From Ignavibacteriales bacterium (lineage in GTDB: Bacteria; Bacteroidota; Ignavibacteria; Ignavibacteriales; Ignavibacteriaceae), in assembly GCA_016707585.1 (NCBI GenBank), contig JADJHL010000002.1, positions 248,001 through 312,000 of the forward strand: 64,000 nucleotides of DNA, given 5' to 3'. The notes under the pieces were generated by a model. That model ran no database searches, was not told the DNA's origin, and saw only the letters and a list, made by a program, of their open reading frames with translations. The stretch's first letter is position 1. Each line of letters opens with the position of its first letter. A program made the translations under genes and the position numbers. Below, in pieces: positions 53,849 through 63,668 of the stretch.

Positions 53849-55240
53849 ATGGAATTTATTAATGAAACTCTTATAAACTCACTTCTTGAAGATGAAAAAC
53901 TAAATGATGAAAATCTTCAACGTGAAATAATAATTAAAGCATCAGACGCAAAAGGTTTAACACTTAAAGAAAGCGCGACACTTCTTAACATTACAAATCC
54001 TAATATTTTGGAAGAGCTTTATCATAAAGCAAAAGGGGTTAAAGAAAAAATTTACGGCAACAGATTAGTTTTATTTGCTCCGCTCTATGTTACAAACCTT
54101 TGCGTAAACAATTGTCTTTACTGTGCTTTTAGAAAAGATAATAAAGAACTTATCCGCAAAACATTAACTATTGATGAGATAGAAGCAGAAGCAAGATATT
54201 TAGTATTAACCGGACAAAAAAGAATACTTGTTGTTGCCGGTGAGCATCCTCAAAAAGCTAGTATGGAATTTCTCGGTGAAGCAATTGATAGAATCTATAG
54301 CATTAACATTGATGGAAATAATATCCGAAGACTAAATGTAAATACTGCGCCGCTGTCTGTTGAAGATTTTAAACTTCTTAAAACATTTGGCATTGGTACC
54401 TATCAGTGTTTTATGGAAACATATCATTATCAAACTTATAAAGAGATGCATCTCTCCGGACCAAAAAGTGATTATGCCTGGAGATTGTATGCGATGGATC
54501 GTGCACTGCAAGCAGGTATTGATGATGTTGGCGTCGGAGCTTTGTTTGGATTAACAGATTATAAATTTGAAACTCTTGCATTACTTATGCACGCTGCAGA
54601 TCTTGATTCAAAATTTGGAATCGGACCGCACACAATTTCAATTCCAAGACTTGAGCCAGCTTTAAATGCTCCGGCTGCTCTTCATCCCCCACACGCAGTT
54701 GATGATTTATCTTTTAAAAAATTAATAGCTGTTATTCGATTATCAGTTCCTTATACTGGAATGATTTTATCAACCCGCGAACGCGCTGAATTGAGAAGAG
54801 ATTTATTTGAAGTCGGAATATCACAAATAAGTGCGGGTAGTAGAACTGCTCCAGGCGCTTACAAAGAATCGCAAGAAAGTTTGGATAAACATGAACTTGA
54901 ACAATTTCAACTTGGTGATCACAGAAGTTTAGAAGAAGTTGTAAAAGATATTACTTCGCTTGGTTATATGCCGAGTTTCTGTACAGCCTGCTATCGTTCA
55001 AATCGTACCGGTGATAGATTTATGGAACTTGCAAAGACAGGAAACATCGGAAAAATTTGTGTACCAAATGGTATGGCAACTTTTGAAGAATACTTAAATG
55101 ATTTTGCTTCACCTGAAACAAAAGAACTTGGCAAAGAGTTTATTAAAAACGAACTTGAAAAACTTGAAGGTGCAACTAAACGCAAAACCGAGCAAATGAT
55201 TGATAAAGTTGACCAAGGTGAAAGAGATATATTTCTTTAA
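53849..55240 (+). CDS. hydG: [FeFe]-hydrogenase maturase HydG (radical SAM)
   Basis: A 463-residue radical SAM tyrosine lyase that makes CO, cyanide and the Fe(CO)2(CN) synthon. The radical SAM motif CVNNCLYCAF (about 88-97) lies in a TIM barrel with GVGALFGL, and the C-terminal auxiliary cluster ligands are in FCTACYRSNRTG and KICVPNG. The start is ATG after TGGAGAA. hydE follows 47 bases later across a short hairpin, so the two are one operon. Confidence 0.96.
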   Translation: MEFINETLINSLLEDEKLNDENLQREIIIKASDAKGLTLKESATLLNITNPNILEELYHKAKGVKEKIYGNRLVLFAPLYVTNLCVNNCLYCAFRKDNKELIRKTLTIDEIEAEARYLVLTGQKRILVVAGEHPQKASMEFLGEAIDRIYSINIDGNNIRRLNVNTAPLSVEDFKLLKTFGIGTYQCFMETYHYQTYKEMHLSGPKSDYAWRLYAMDRALQAGIDDVGVGALFGLTDYKFETLALLMHAADLDSKFGIGPHTISIPRLEPALNAPAALHPPHAVDDLSFKKLIAVIRLSVPYTGMILSTRERAELRRDLFEVGISQISAGSRTAPGAYKESQESLDKHELEQFQLGDHRSLEEVVKDITSLGYMPSFCTACYRSNRTGDRFMELAKTGNIGKICVPNGMATFEEYLNDFASPETKELGKEFIKNELEKLEGATKRKTEQMIDKVDQGERDIFL

Positions 55241-55276
55241 GAGCCCCACTCCAACTCTCCCCTAAGGGGAGAGAGT
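55241..55276. repeat. Hairpin between hydG and hydE
   Basis: CTCTCCCC-TAA-GGGGAGAG forms a perfect 8-pair stem with a 3-base loop just after the hydG stop, flanked by CCCCACTCCAA. It lacks a T tract and looks like a small repeat or mRNA-processing hairpin. Confidence 0.6.
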
Positions 55277-55287
55277 CGGAAATAGTT

Positions 55288-56325
55288 ATGAACGAAAAAT
55301 TTAAATCCATTCTTTATAAATCTGATCTTACAAAAGATGAAGTAATCTATCTGTTTTCATTATCCGATAAAGATGAGATTGCACAATTATATAAACGATC
55401 TGATGAGGTTAGAAAAGAATTTTGTGGTGATGATGTTCACTTGCGAGGAATAATTGAGTTTTCAAACTATTGCGAACAAGATTGTCTTTATTGTGGATTA
55501 AGAATCAGTAATGATTCTTTGCCAAGATATCGAATGACAAAAGAAGAAATTCTTACAACTGTTATTCACATTGTTAAAGCAAAGATAAAAACAATTGTAC
55601 TTCAGTCGGGAGAAGATTCATCTTACACCAAAGAATTTATTGTCGATGTCATAAAATCAATAAAAGAAAAATATGATGTTGCAATTACATTAAGTCTTGG
55701 CGAAAGAAGTTTTGAAGATTATGATGCTTGGAAAAAAGCTGGCGCTGATAGATATCTTCTTAAACACGAAACTGCAAACAAAAAACTTTACTCAGCAATA
55801 CACAACAAACAAAGTTTGGATGAAAGAATAAAACATCTTGAGTATTTAAAATCTATTGGATTCCAGGCTGGTAGCGGAAACATTATTGGTTTACCGGGAC
55901 AAACAATTGAAGATATTGCAGATGATATTTTGTTATGTAAAAAACTTATAAATGATATGGCCTCTTTCAGTCCATTTATTCCGTCTAACGATACTCCATT
56001 CCATAATGTTTTAAAAGCTGATCTTGAGATGACGCTTAAAACTATGGCTGTTGCAAGAATTGTTTTAAAAGATGCTCATATTCCTTCAACAACAGCTCTT
56101 GGCAGTTTGATAGAAAACGGAAGAGAGAAAGGTTTAGAGATTGGGGCAAACGTTGTTATGCCGAACTACACACCAAATCCTTACAGGCAAAATTATAAAA
56201 TCTACGAAGGTAAAATTTGCATAACTGATGATCCTCTTTCTTGTGCAGGATGTTTACAATTTAAAATTGAAGCTTTAGGTAGAACTATTTCAGAAGATAA
56301 AGGAGACAGTCTTAAAACGAAATAA
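55288..56325 (+). CDS. hydE: [FeFe]-hydrogenase maturase HydE (radical SAM)
   Basis: A 345-residue radical SAM enzyme. CEQDCLYCGLR at about 62-72 gives the CxxxCxxC cluster site; the barrel continues with IVLQSGEDSSY, KHETANKKLYSAIH and GNIIGLPGQT. HydE converts the HydG product toward the binuclear subcluster. The C-terminal CAGCLQFK offers extra cysteines near the optional second cluster. Length and motifs are normal. Confidence 0.95.
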   Translation: MNEKFKSILYKSDLTKDEVIYLFSLSDKDEIAQLYKRSDEVRKEFCGDDVHLRGIIEFSNYCEQDCLYCGLRISNDSLPRYRMTKEEILTTVIHIVKAKIKTIVLQSGEDSSYTKEFIVDVIKSIKEKYDVAITLSLGERSFEDYDAWKKAGADRYLLKHETANKKLYSAIHNKQSLDERIKHLEYLKSIGFQAGSGNIIGLPGQTIEDIADDILLCKKLINDMASFSPFIPSNDTPFHNVLKADLEMTLKTMAVARIVLKDAHIPSTTALGSLIENGREKGLEIGANVVMPNYTPNPYRQNYKIYEGKICITDDPLSCAGCLQFKIEALGRTISEDKGDSLKTK

Positions 56326-56478
56326 TAAAAAATGTTAAATGCTTAATTTTCAATGTTCAATTTTAATCTTCATCTTGAACCTGAACTTGCACTTAAACTC
56401 AGTTTTCTCTTGACATTAGCAATTACTTTCTCCTTTTTTGAATAGGAAATATTTAATCATTTTCTTTGTGGGGCTTTT

Positions 56479-58587
56479 ATGAAAAAGATCGGGTTAGTTT
56501 TAAGTTTGGTGCTTTTCTTCTCAGTTTCATTTCAAGTAAATGCGCAGTGGTTTTGGCAAAATCCTTTGCCGACAGGAAATGGATTAACATCTGTGGCGCA
56601 AGTTAATAACGATATACTAATATCCGTCGGATTAACTGGAACTATTCTTAAATCAACTGATGGTGGTAATAATTGGTTTGTTATATATAATCAATGCAAT
56701 GATCATCTTTATGATGTTGGATTTTTTAATTCATTAATTGGTCTAGCTGTAGGCACAAATGGCACAATATTAAAAACTGCAAACTCAGGTAATACCTGGA
56801 TACGAATTCCGACAGGTGTTAATAAAACATTTAAACATATCGAAATAATCAATGATAGCGTGTGTACTGTTGTTGGTTTAACAGGCGTTATTATAAAATC
56901 CACTGATAGAGGCGAAAATTGGGTTACATTGAATAGTGGAACCAATTTTGATTTTTATGATGTGACATTTGTAAATAAAGATAAGGGTTTTATCGTTGGC
57001 AATAGTAATCAAATATTACTAACGACAGATGGCGGAAATAATTGGGTTACAAATTTAACTACATCTTTTCCCTGGATGTTCGATATAGATTTCATAAATG
57101 AAAATAGAGGATTTGTTTTGGGAAGCTCTGGTCTACTTATAACCACAAATGGCGGAAATAGTTGGACTTCAAATCCTTTCAATCTAGGAGGACCTTATGA
57201 ATCACTAAGCATTGATTTCTTTGACTTTGAAAATGGTATTGCTGTTGGGCTCTGGGGAATATTTCAAACTAGTGATGGAGGCATCAATTGGACTGATCGA
57301 AGTCCAATCGGAGGTATTAGTCAACTTAACAAGGTTTTGTATATAAGTAATAATGAACTAATTATTGTTGGGAATGGTGGTAAAATATTAAAATCTTTTG
57401 ATGGAGGCACAACGTGGTCTGATCTTACAACTGGTATTGGGGGTGGGGGATTGCTTCAAGATATTTCTTTTATTAATGATAATGTTGGTTTTACAGTTGG
57501 TTGGTTTGGAGATATATATAAAACTACTAATGGAGGAACAAATTGGATTTCTAAAATCTCAGGAACTGATAAAGCACTATTTTCAATAAGTTGGATTAAT
57601 AGCATGGATGCAGTAATTGTTGGTAATTCTGGGACTATATTAAAAACTACTGATGGCGGAAATAACTGGATTCAAAAATCTAGTGGTACTACTTCTACAT
57701 TGCTTAAAGTAATTTTTATTGGAGAAAATACAGGGTGGGCTGTAGGATATAGTGGTAAAATTTTAAAAACAACTGATCAAGGTGAAAGTTGGATTTTACA
57801 AAATAGTGGAACAACTATTCAATTATATGGTATATCTTTTATTGATGAGAATACTGGTTGGGCTCTTCCTTGGTCTGGTTCCTCTATTTTAAAAACCACT
57901 GATGCCGGAAATACATGGATTAGTGACTCACTTAATACAAATAAAATATTGTATGATGTATTATTCACAAATTATAACTCTGGTTATTTAGTTGGTGAAC
58001 AAGGATTACTTATGAAAACAACAGACGGTGGTAATTCCTGGACCTCAATAAATACAGGAACAATTAATAAACTGTATGCAATCAAGGCTTATAATCAAGA
58101 ACATCTAACAATTGTTGGTGATAATGGAATTATTATCAGAAGCACAGATGGTGGGCAAACATGGAATCAGCAATTTTCCGGAACAGGAATTCCTTTAGTC
58201 GGAGTTGCTTTTACTAATGCTAATAATGGATGGGTAGTTGGCGGTTCAAATATCCTTCACACAACCAATGGTGGTGTAACTTTTATAAAAGATGAAGAAA
58301 ACAATTTTGTACAACCAAAACAATTTTTATTACAACAAAACTACCCAAACCCATTTAATCCAAGTACAAAGATTAGCTGGCAGTCTCCTATAAGTGGTTG
58401 GCAAACATTAAAGGTTTATGATATTCTAGGTAATGAAGTTGCAACTTTAGTTAATGAATACAGAGATGCTGGTTCTTACAATGAAGAATTTACAATTAAC
58501 AATTTACAATTGAGTTCGGGAGTTTATTTTTACCAGTTAAGAGTTGGTGATTTTGTGGAAACTAAGAAGATGATACTTTTAAAATAA
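56479..58587 (+). CDS. Secreted Asp-box beta-propeller protein with T9SS sorting domain
   Basis: A 702-residue exported protein: signal peptide (ending VNAQW), then 14 BNR/Asp-box turns of the type KSTDGGNNW, KTTDQGESW and RSTDGGQTW, about 40-45 residues apart, giving two YCF48-like seven-bladed propellers, then a T9SS type A sorting domain (NYPNPFNPSTKISWQSPISG to KKMILLK). Such proteins are common surface or released T9SS cargo with unknown ligands. It stands alone after hydE. Confidence 0.88.
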   Translation: MKKIGLVLSLVLFFSVSFQVNAQWFWQNPLPTGNGLTSVAQVNNDILISVGLTGTILKSTDGGNNWFVIYNQCNDHLYDVGFFNSLIGLAVGTNGTILKTANSGNTWIRIPTGVNKTFKHIEIINDSVCTVVGLTGVIIKSTDRGENWVTLNSGTNFDFYDVTFVNKDKGFIVGNSNQILLTTDGGNNWVTNLTTSFPWMFDIDFINENRGFVLGSSGLLITTNGGNSWTSNPFNLGGPYESLSIDFFDFENGIAVGLWGIFQTSDGGINWTDRSPIGGISQLNKVLYISNNELIIVGNGGKILKSFDGGTTWSDLTTGIGGGGLLQDISFINDNVGFTVGWFGDIYKTTNGGTNWISKISGTDKALFSISWINSMDAVIVGNSGTILKTTDGGNNWIQKSSGTTSTLLKVIFIGENTGWAVGYSGKILKTTDQGESWILQNSGTTIQLYGISFIDENTGWALPWSGSSILKTTDAGNTWISDSLNTNKILYDVLFTNYNSGYLVGEQGLLMKTTDGGNSWTSINTGTINKLYAIKAYNQEHLTIVGDNGIIIRSTDGGQTWNQQFSGTGIPLVGVAFTNANNGWVVGGSNILHTTNGGVTFIKDEENNFVQPKQFLLQQNYPNPFNPSTKISWQSPISGWQTLKVYDILGNEVATLVNEYRDAGSYNEEFTINNLQLSSGVYFYQLRVGDFVETKKMILLK

Positions 58588-58589
58588 AC

Positions 58590-58660
58590 TCCGCGTCTTT
58601 GCGCCTCTGTGGTAAAAGATTTTTTCACCGCAGAGATGCTGAGTCGCAGACAGTGCTTAA
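58590..58660. repeat. Intergenic repeat (CGCAGAGA/TCTGTGG type)
   Basis: GCGCCTCTGTGGTAAAAG and TTTTTTCACCGCAGAGATGC form an imperfect inverted repeat downstream of the propeller gene. It looks like one of several short repeat families scattered in this genome and can also act as a terminator. Confidence 0.55.
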
Positions 58661-58739
58661 ACTTGAACCTTCAATAAGTCTTTTCACCTTCGCAATAATT
58701 CTTTATGTTTGAATAAAATAACAAATCAAATTAGTTGCA

Positions 58740-60047
58740 TTGAAAAAGAAACTACCTCTTCATACAAAAATTTTACTCGGGCTATTAATTGGTCTAATCT
58801 CTGGTTTAGTAGTTAACACACTCTATCCTGCAAATCAAAATGTACAATGGTTCGTTAGCAACATCGCTTATCCTGCAGGACAAATATTTCTGCGAATGAT
58901 TTTTATGATTGTTATTCCTCTCATCTTTACTGCAATCGTTCTTGGCATAGCAGATTTCAAAGACATCCACAAAATCGGAAGAGTGGGAATAAAATCTTTA
59001 TTGTTTACTGTTGTAATAACTGCTGTTTCTGTTTTGATTGGAATAACTCTGGTAAATCTTGTTCAGCCGGGTGCAAGAATTCTAGCAGAAGACCGCGAAG
59101 CATTGATTCAAACACTAAACAACAATCAAAATGTTTCCAACATTGTAAGTGCAGCAAAAGAAACAAAAGGATTGATGCAAATTATTATTGATATTATTCC
59201 GCGCAACCCGTTTGTAGATATTGTTAATGCTTTTGATCCAAACTACAGGGGCGGCGGATTGCTTGCAGTAATGTTCTTTGCTCTGATATTCGGAATTGCT
59301 TTGGCACTCAGTAAATCAGAAAGAACCGATACATTAACAAAAACTTTAGAAGGTTTGTATGATGTAGTAATGAAGATAATTGATTTTGCAATGAAGCTGG
59401 CTCCATTTGGAGTTGCCGCATTAATCTTTTCAGTTTCATCACAACTCGGGCTTCAAATTATTTCAACCTTACTGCTTTACGTTTTAGTTGTTTTATCAGC
59501 ATTGCTTATACATCTTCTTGTAACATATGGCGCAATACTTAAGTTTATTGTCAAAAGAAATCCAATAGATTTTTTTAAAGCAATTACAGAAGTTATTGTT
59601 ACTGCATTTTCAACAAGCTCATCAAATGCAACGCTTCCAACTTCAATGAGAGTTACATCAGAAAAATTAAATGTTAACAAAGATATTTCTAATTTTGTTT
59701 TAACTGTGGGTTCAACTGCAAACCAAAACGGCACAGCTTTGTTTGAGGGTATTACAGTTTTATTTCTTGCACAGTTTTATGGAATTGACTTAAGTGTGAG
59801 TCAGCAAATATTAGTTGTTATACTTTCTATTATTGCAGGAATTGGAACTGCGGGTGTTCCCGGTGGTTCGCTACCAATGATTGTAATGGTATTGCAAACA
59901 GTGGGAATTCCCGCAGAAGGAATTGGAATTATTTTCGGAGTTGATAGATTGCTTGATATGTCACGCACAGTTGTTAATGTAACTGGCGATATTGTTCTTG
60001 CCCTTTGGGTTGATAAATCTGAAAGTGCAGTGGAAAAAGTACATTAA
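58740..60047 (+). CDS. Dicarboxylate/amino acid:cation symporter (DAACS family)
   Basis: A 435-residue transporter of the GltP/DctA type with about eight membrane helices and two re-entrant hairpins. The serine-rich hairpin AFSTSSSNATLP (about 280-291), NQNGTALFEG (about 320) and GTAGVPGGSLPM (about 363) match the family. It takes up aspartate, glutamate or C4-dicarboxylates with sodium or protons. The start is TTG; no ATG is available. A link to the nearby aspartase is possible but inferred. Confidence 0.92.
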   Translation: MKKKLPLHTKILLGLLIGLISGLVVNTLYPANQNVQWFVSNIAYPAGQIFLRMIFMIVIPLIFTAIVLGIADFKDIHKIGRVGIKSLLFTVVITAVSVLIGITLVNLVQPGARILAEDREALIQTLNNNQNVSNIVSAAKETKGLMQIIIDIIPRNPFVDIVNAFDPNYRGGGLLAVMFFALIFGIALALSKSERTDTLTKTLEGLYDVVMKIIDFAMKLAPFGVAALIFSVSSQLGLQIISTLLLYVLVVLSALLIHLLVTYGAILKFIVKRNPIDFFKAITEVIVTAFSTSSSNATLPTSMRVTSEKLNVNKDISNFVLTVGSTANQNGTALFEGITVLFLAQFYGIDLSVSQQILVVILSIIAGIGTAGVPGGSLPMIVMVLQTVGIPAEGIGIIFGVDRLLDMSRTVVNVTGDIVLALWVDKSESAVEKVH

Positions 60048-60104
60048 GGAATAGCTTATTAGATTAAGTCACACTTCGATGGCATTACCACTCAGTGTAA
60101 CATA

Positions 60105-60953
60105 TCATCTCAAATATTTCTCAAACCAGTTTTTTCTCATCCCATCAACTTCTTTGCGATGAGATTTTAAAAAATGGTCTCCACCTTCTAGCATTACCAA
60201 ACGATATGGAACTTTCAACTCCAAAAGCTTGTAAGAAAGATCAAGTGAATCGTGAGGTAAAACTCTGTTATCTGCGTTACCATGAATTATTAACATTGGC
60301 GTAGTCTTAGAAAGTTTTTCAGCAAAGTTTACAATCGATCTGGTTTCACATCTGCTTTTAAATTCGGATTCTTCATACCTGCCCAATGTGTGTTCATAAA
60401 GTCTTCGCATAAATTTACTTTCATCAGAGTTGCAGCGCAGATTTGCGATTCCGCCAAGTACAATTGCCGCTTTAAAGATATTTGTTTTGGTTAATGTTAA
60501 ATAAGTCATCATTCCGCCGCGACTCCAGCCTTCAATTCCCAATATATTTTTATTTGCTTGTGGCATTTCATCTGCTAATGGAATAAGGTTTAGAACATCA
60601 TTTAAATCATCACCACCAAAATCATCATGTCCTTCTCCTCCATCATTCCCGCGGTACTGAGAAGCGAAAACACAATAGCCCCAACTTGCAAGTTGTCCAA
60701 AGATTCCGCGAGCAGTAAATTTATCAATCGCTCCAGCGTTACCAATTCCACCTCTGCACCAAATTATACAAGGATATTTTTTTGAATCATCTTTTGGATA
60801 TGCGGTGTACCCTGATACTTTCAATCCATCGGATGTATAAACAATCTTTTCGACAATTGATTTATTAAGCGTATCACTTCCCCACCCGCTAACAATCATT
60901 TTTTGCTGCTGCTCAGTTAATTCAATTATTTGGCGACTTATTATGTTACTCAA
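60105..60953 (-). CDS. Prolyl-oligopeptidase-like alpha/beta hydrolase
   Basis: A 282-residue S9-like hydrolase without the propeller. Nucleophile motif GWSRGGMM (about 142-149), acid in IHGNADNRVLPHDS and His in GGDHFLKSHR complete the triad; an early CRGGIGNAG forms the oxyanion loop. No signal peptide, so it is cytoplasmic. Substrate unknown. It is divergent from the DUF192 gene. Confidence 0.86.
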   Translation of the reverse strand: MSNIISRQIIELTEQQQKMIVSGWGSDTLNKSIVEKIVYTSDGLKVSGYTAYPKDDSKKYPCIIWCRGGIGNAGAIDKFTARGIFGQLASWGYCVFASQYRGNDGGEGHDDFGGDDLNDVLNLIPLADEMPQANKNILGIEGWSRGGMMTYLTLTKTNIFKAAIVLGGIANLRCNSDESKFMRRLYEHTLGRYEESEFKSRCETRSIVNFAEKLSKTTPMLIIHGNADNRVLPHDSLDLSYKLLELKVPYRLVMLEGGDHFLKSHRKEVDGMRKNWFEKYLR

Positions 60954-61006
60954 TTACTTATCCGTTTTTTATATATTTGATCCATACAAATATTGGAAAA
61001 ATGATA

Positions 61007-61570
61007 ATGGCTAAAAAGCACGAGAAACACACTGAACAAAAATCAAGCAAATCTAAAAGCAAAATAACAACACAAAGAATTATTGTTGGTGTTGTTGTGG
61101 TTGCCCTGTTAGGATTTTTTATTGTAAATAATTTTATAACAAACGAGCCTAAAGTGGAATATTATACTTTTACAAAAGAAGGTGAATTAACTTTTACAGA
61201 TTCACTTGGGATTTTAAAATCAAAAATTGACATAGAAATTGCCGATGACCATTATGAAAGACAACTTGGGTTAATGAACAGAAAAGAGATGAAAGAAAAT
61301 GAGGGAATGCTATTTATTTTTGATAAACTTGAAATGCAATCTTTCTGGATGCGCAATACTTTAATATCGCTTGATATGCTTTTTGTTAACGACCAAAAAC
61401 AAATTGTAACTATTCATAAGAACACAAAAACTCTTTCGGATCAAAGTTACCCTTCTTCAGAACCTGCAAAATATGTTGTTGAAGTTTTAGCTGGCTTTAC
61501 TGATAAACATAACATTCAAATTGGTGATAAAATTGATTGGATGGGAACGAGTTTAGGAAATCCCAAATAG
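61007..61570 (+). CDS. DUF192 domain protein, membrane anchored
   Basis: A 187-residue protein: a Lys/Ser-rich head, one membrane helix (IVGVVVVALLGFFIVNNF at about 25-42) and a DUF192 domain with RQLGLMNRKEMKENEGMLF and SFWMRNTLISLDMLFV, the conserved core of the family, exposed outside the membrane. Function unknown. The ATG at 61007 is chosen; an earlier ATG at 61001 is equally near the GGAAAA site. Confidence 0.83.
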   Translation: MAKKHEKHTEQKSSKSKSKITTQRIIVGVVVVALLGFFIVNNFITNEPKVEYYTFTKEGELTFTDSLGILKSKIDIEIADDHYERQLGLMNRKEMKENEGMLFIFDKLEMQSFWMRNTLISLDMLFVNDQKQIVTIHKNTKTLSDQSYPSSEPAKYVVEVLAGFTDKHNIQIGDKIDWMGTSLGNPK

Positions 61571-61625
61571 CAATAAACAAATAACAATTTTTTAGTTTTG
61601 GAATTTGCGTTTTGTTTATTGTTAT

Positions 61626-62207
61626 TTAACCATACAGTTTATCTTCAACAAGCTCACAAACAATGTGGGCAATTGTAATGTGCCCTTCCTGTATTCTTTG
61701 CGTATTGGATGAAGGAACAACAATTGGAAGATCAACAAGTGATTTTAGTTTGCCGCCAGTTCCTCCAAGTAAACCTATTACTTTAATTCCTTTTGCGTGT
61801 GAGGCTTCAACAGCCTTTATAATATTTGGAGAGTTTCCGCTTGTAGAGATTGCTAACAGTACATCACCAAGCGCACCAAGACCTTCAACATTTCTTGCAA
61901 AAACATTTTCGAATCCAATGTCGTTTCCACCAGCAGTAAGATTTGATGAATCGGTAGTTAATGCGATTGCTGGTAAAGCAGGACGCTGAATATGATGACT
62001 TAATCTTATCATAAACTCAGTTGCAATATGCTGACAATCTGCTGCACTTCCACCGTTACCACATAATAAAAGTTTATTACCGTCTTTGTAAGAAGCTACA
62101 AGTAAATCAACAGCTTTAATTATTTCATCTGCAAGTTGATCTTTAATTTTAAGTTTAGTTTCAGAGCTTTCGTTCAGTGAATCTATTATAAATTTTTGTG
62201 CGTCCAA
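61626..62207 (-). CDS. gmhA: Sedoheptulose-7-phosphate isomerase (GmhA-like SIS protein)
   Basis: A 193-residue SIS-domain isomerase, first step of ADP-heptose synthesis for lipopolysaccharide. Motifs LLCGNGGSAADCQHIATEF (about 45-63), TTDSSNLTAGGND and AISTSGNSPNI are typical, and the C-terminal EGHITIAHIVCELVE carries the usual catalytic His. Start at TTG 62207 with AAGGAT upstream gives the family length; a longer reading would run into the repeat at 62221. Confidence 0.85.
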   Translation of the reverse strand: MDAQKFIIDSLNESSETKLKIKDQLADEIIKAVDLLVASYKDGNKLLLCGNGGSAADCQHIATEFMIRLSHHIQRPALPAIALTTDSSNLTAGGNDIGFENVFARNVEGLGALGDVLLAISTSGNSPNIIKAVEASHAKGIKVIGLLGGTGGKLKSLVDLPIVVPSSNTQRIQEGHITIAHIVCELVEDKLYG

Positions 62208-62220
62208 TTTTTTATCCTTA

Positions 62221-62290
62221 AAGACAATGGCACGCAGATGACGCAGATTTTTCTGATCAGCGCTGATCTGCTTAATCAGTGTCATCAGTG
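62221..62290. repeat. Intergenic repeat upstream of gmhA
   Basis: GCACGCAGATGACGCAGATTTT with AAATCTGC-like partners around TGATCAGCGCTGATCTGC and TGTCATCAGTGTGC. The 10-base palindrome GATCAGCGCTGATC lies in the centre. It resembles other short repeats here and invalidates an upstream gmhA start. Confidence 0.6.
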
Positions 62291-62300
62291 TGCTATTGAG

Positions 62301-63059
62301 TTAAACTAAAATACTTTGTTTAATATGTACAGCAGAAGCAAAATCTTTTATTAAATCCCAGTTATTTTCATCTTCAAAATAATTTCCTGTAACGATAATG
62401 GATGCACCGTTTTCAACTTTTTCTCTCGCTGTTTGTGGATTTCGAATTCCACCACCAACAATAACAGGAATTGTACATTGATTAGAAACAGATTTTACCA
62501 TTTCATTTGGAACAGAATTGTCAGCACCGCTTCCGGCTTCAAGATAAATTAATTTCATTCCAAGATATTCTGATGCAAGAGCAGTTGCTGCAGCAATTTC
62601 AGGTTTGTTTCTAGGTATTGGCAAACTTCCGCTCATATAAATTGCTGTTGTTGTTGAACCTGATTCAATTAAAATGTACGCAGTAGCAATCGGTTCAATT
62701 CCGGATTTTTTTATTGATGGCGCAGCAAGAACATGTTTGCCGATTAAATGTTCGGGATTTCTTCCGCTCACAACAGATAAGAATAAAATTGCATCTGCAA
62801 AAGATGAAACCTGAGTAATACTGCCGGGAAAAATTATCGAAGGAAGATTTGTATTTACTTTTACTTTTTCGATGAATGTTTCAAAATCACCATTTACCAT
62901 TAAACTGCCGCCGACTAAAAATCCATCAACGCCAGATTTTTCACAATGCTTTAAAAATCCTGCTAGTTTGTTTTCAGGAAGTTTATCAGGATCTAGCAGA
63001 ACTAAATAAGCAGCTCCCTTTTCCTTTATAGTATTTAATAGTTGGTTGTATATCTTCAT
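62301..63059 (-). CDS. Geranylgeranylglyceryl/heptaprenylglyceryl phosphate synthase family (GGGPS)
   Basis: A 252-residue TIM-barrel prenyltransferase. LVLLDPDK at about 19-26 and GVDGFLVGGSLMV form the metal and glycerophosphate site; IYLEAGSGADNSVP (about 170) and VIVGGGIRNPQTA close the phosphate site. It joins a polyprenyl diphosphate to glycerol 1-phosphate. Such enzymes are known from archaea and from Bacteroidetes-type and Firmicute bacteria, where the lipid role is not fully defined. Confidence 0.88.
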   Translation of the reverse strand: MKIYNQLLNTIKEKGAAYLVLLDPDKLPENKLAGFLKHCEKSGVDGFLVGGSLMVNGDFETFIEKVKVNTNLPSIIFPGSITQVSSFADAILFLSVVSGRNPEHLIGKHVLAAPSIKKSGIEPIATAYILIESGSTTTAIYMSGSLPIPRNKPEIAAATALASEYLGMKLIYLEAGSGADNSVPNEMVKSVSNQCTIPVIVGGGIRNPQTAREKVENGASIIVTGNYFEDENNWDLIKDFASAVHIKQSILV

Positions 63060-63121
63060 AAATGTTGATTTATAGCTAATTCAATATAGGAATTTAGGTT
63101 TAGAGAAAAAAGATTGACCAT

Positions 63122-63655
63122 TCAGTGATTACCAAGATTTTTTAGATAATGTATTCCAACTATTGTTTTTGCATCAGTTATTTCACCATCAGAAATCATT
63201 TTTTCAATCTCACCAATTGAAAATTCAAGAATTTCCATTCCGTGTTCACCTTCCTCACGGTTATGATTTCCTGGAATCAAACCATTTGCAGAATAGATAT
63301 GTAGAACTTCTGTACAATAACCCGGAGCAGTATAAATCTCACCAAGTTTTTTTATTTCTTTTGCTTTGTAACCTGTTTCTTCTTCAAGTTCGCGAGTTGC
63401 ACAAACTAATGGGTCTTCGCCTTTATCAAGTTTACCGGCTGGTAGCTCAATCAATGTTTTTTGCAGTGGGTATCTGAATTGTTTAACTAAAATTATTTTC
63501 CCATCATCTTTAACAGGAACAACAACTGCTCCGCCGGGATGAATTGCAATTTCTCGAACTCCTTTATTGCCGCTTTCGTATTCGATTTCATCAACCTGAT
63601 GATCAAATACTTTTCCTTTGTAACGTATTTCTGATTTGAGGAGTTTGTATTTCAT
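63122..63655 (-). CDS. Nudix hydrolase, ADP-ribose pyrophosphatase-like
   Basis: A 177-residue Nudix enzyme with a full Nudix box GKLDKGEDPLVCATREL then EEETGY (about 90-112), preceded by a beta-rich half (GAVVVPVKDDGKIILVKQFR). This arrangement is typical of ADP-ribose pyrophosphatases. The start at 63655 excludes eleven residues coded by the neighbouring repeat. It is unrelated in detail to the broken Nudix gene at 2539. Confidence 0.88.
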   Translation of the reverse strand: MKYKLLKSEIRYKGKVFDHQVDEIEYESGNKGVREIAIHPGGAVVVPVKDDGKIILVKQFRYPLQKTLIELPAGKLDKGEDPLVCATRELEEETGYKAKEIKKLGEIYTAPGYCTEVLHIYSANGLIPGNHNREEGEHGMEILEFSIGEIEKMISDGEITDAKTIVGIHYLKNLGNH

Positions 63656-63668
63656 AAAACTAAGAATG

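Noticed and set aside
56600..58300. Tandem DNA repeat array in the propeller gene
   Set aside because: The repetition is in the protein (Asp-box blades); the DNA units are diverged and simply code for the propellers.
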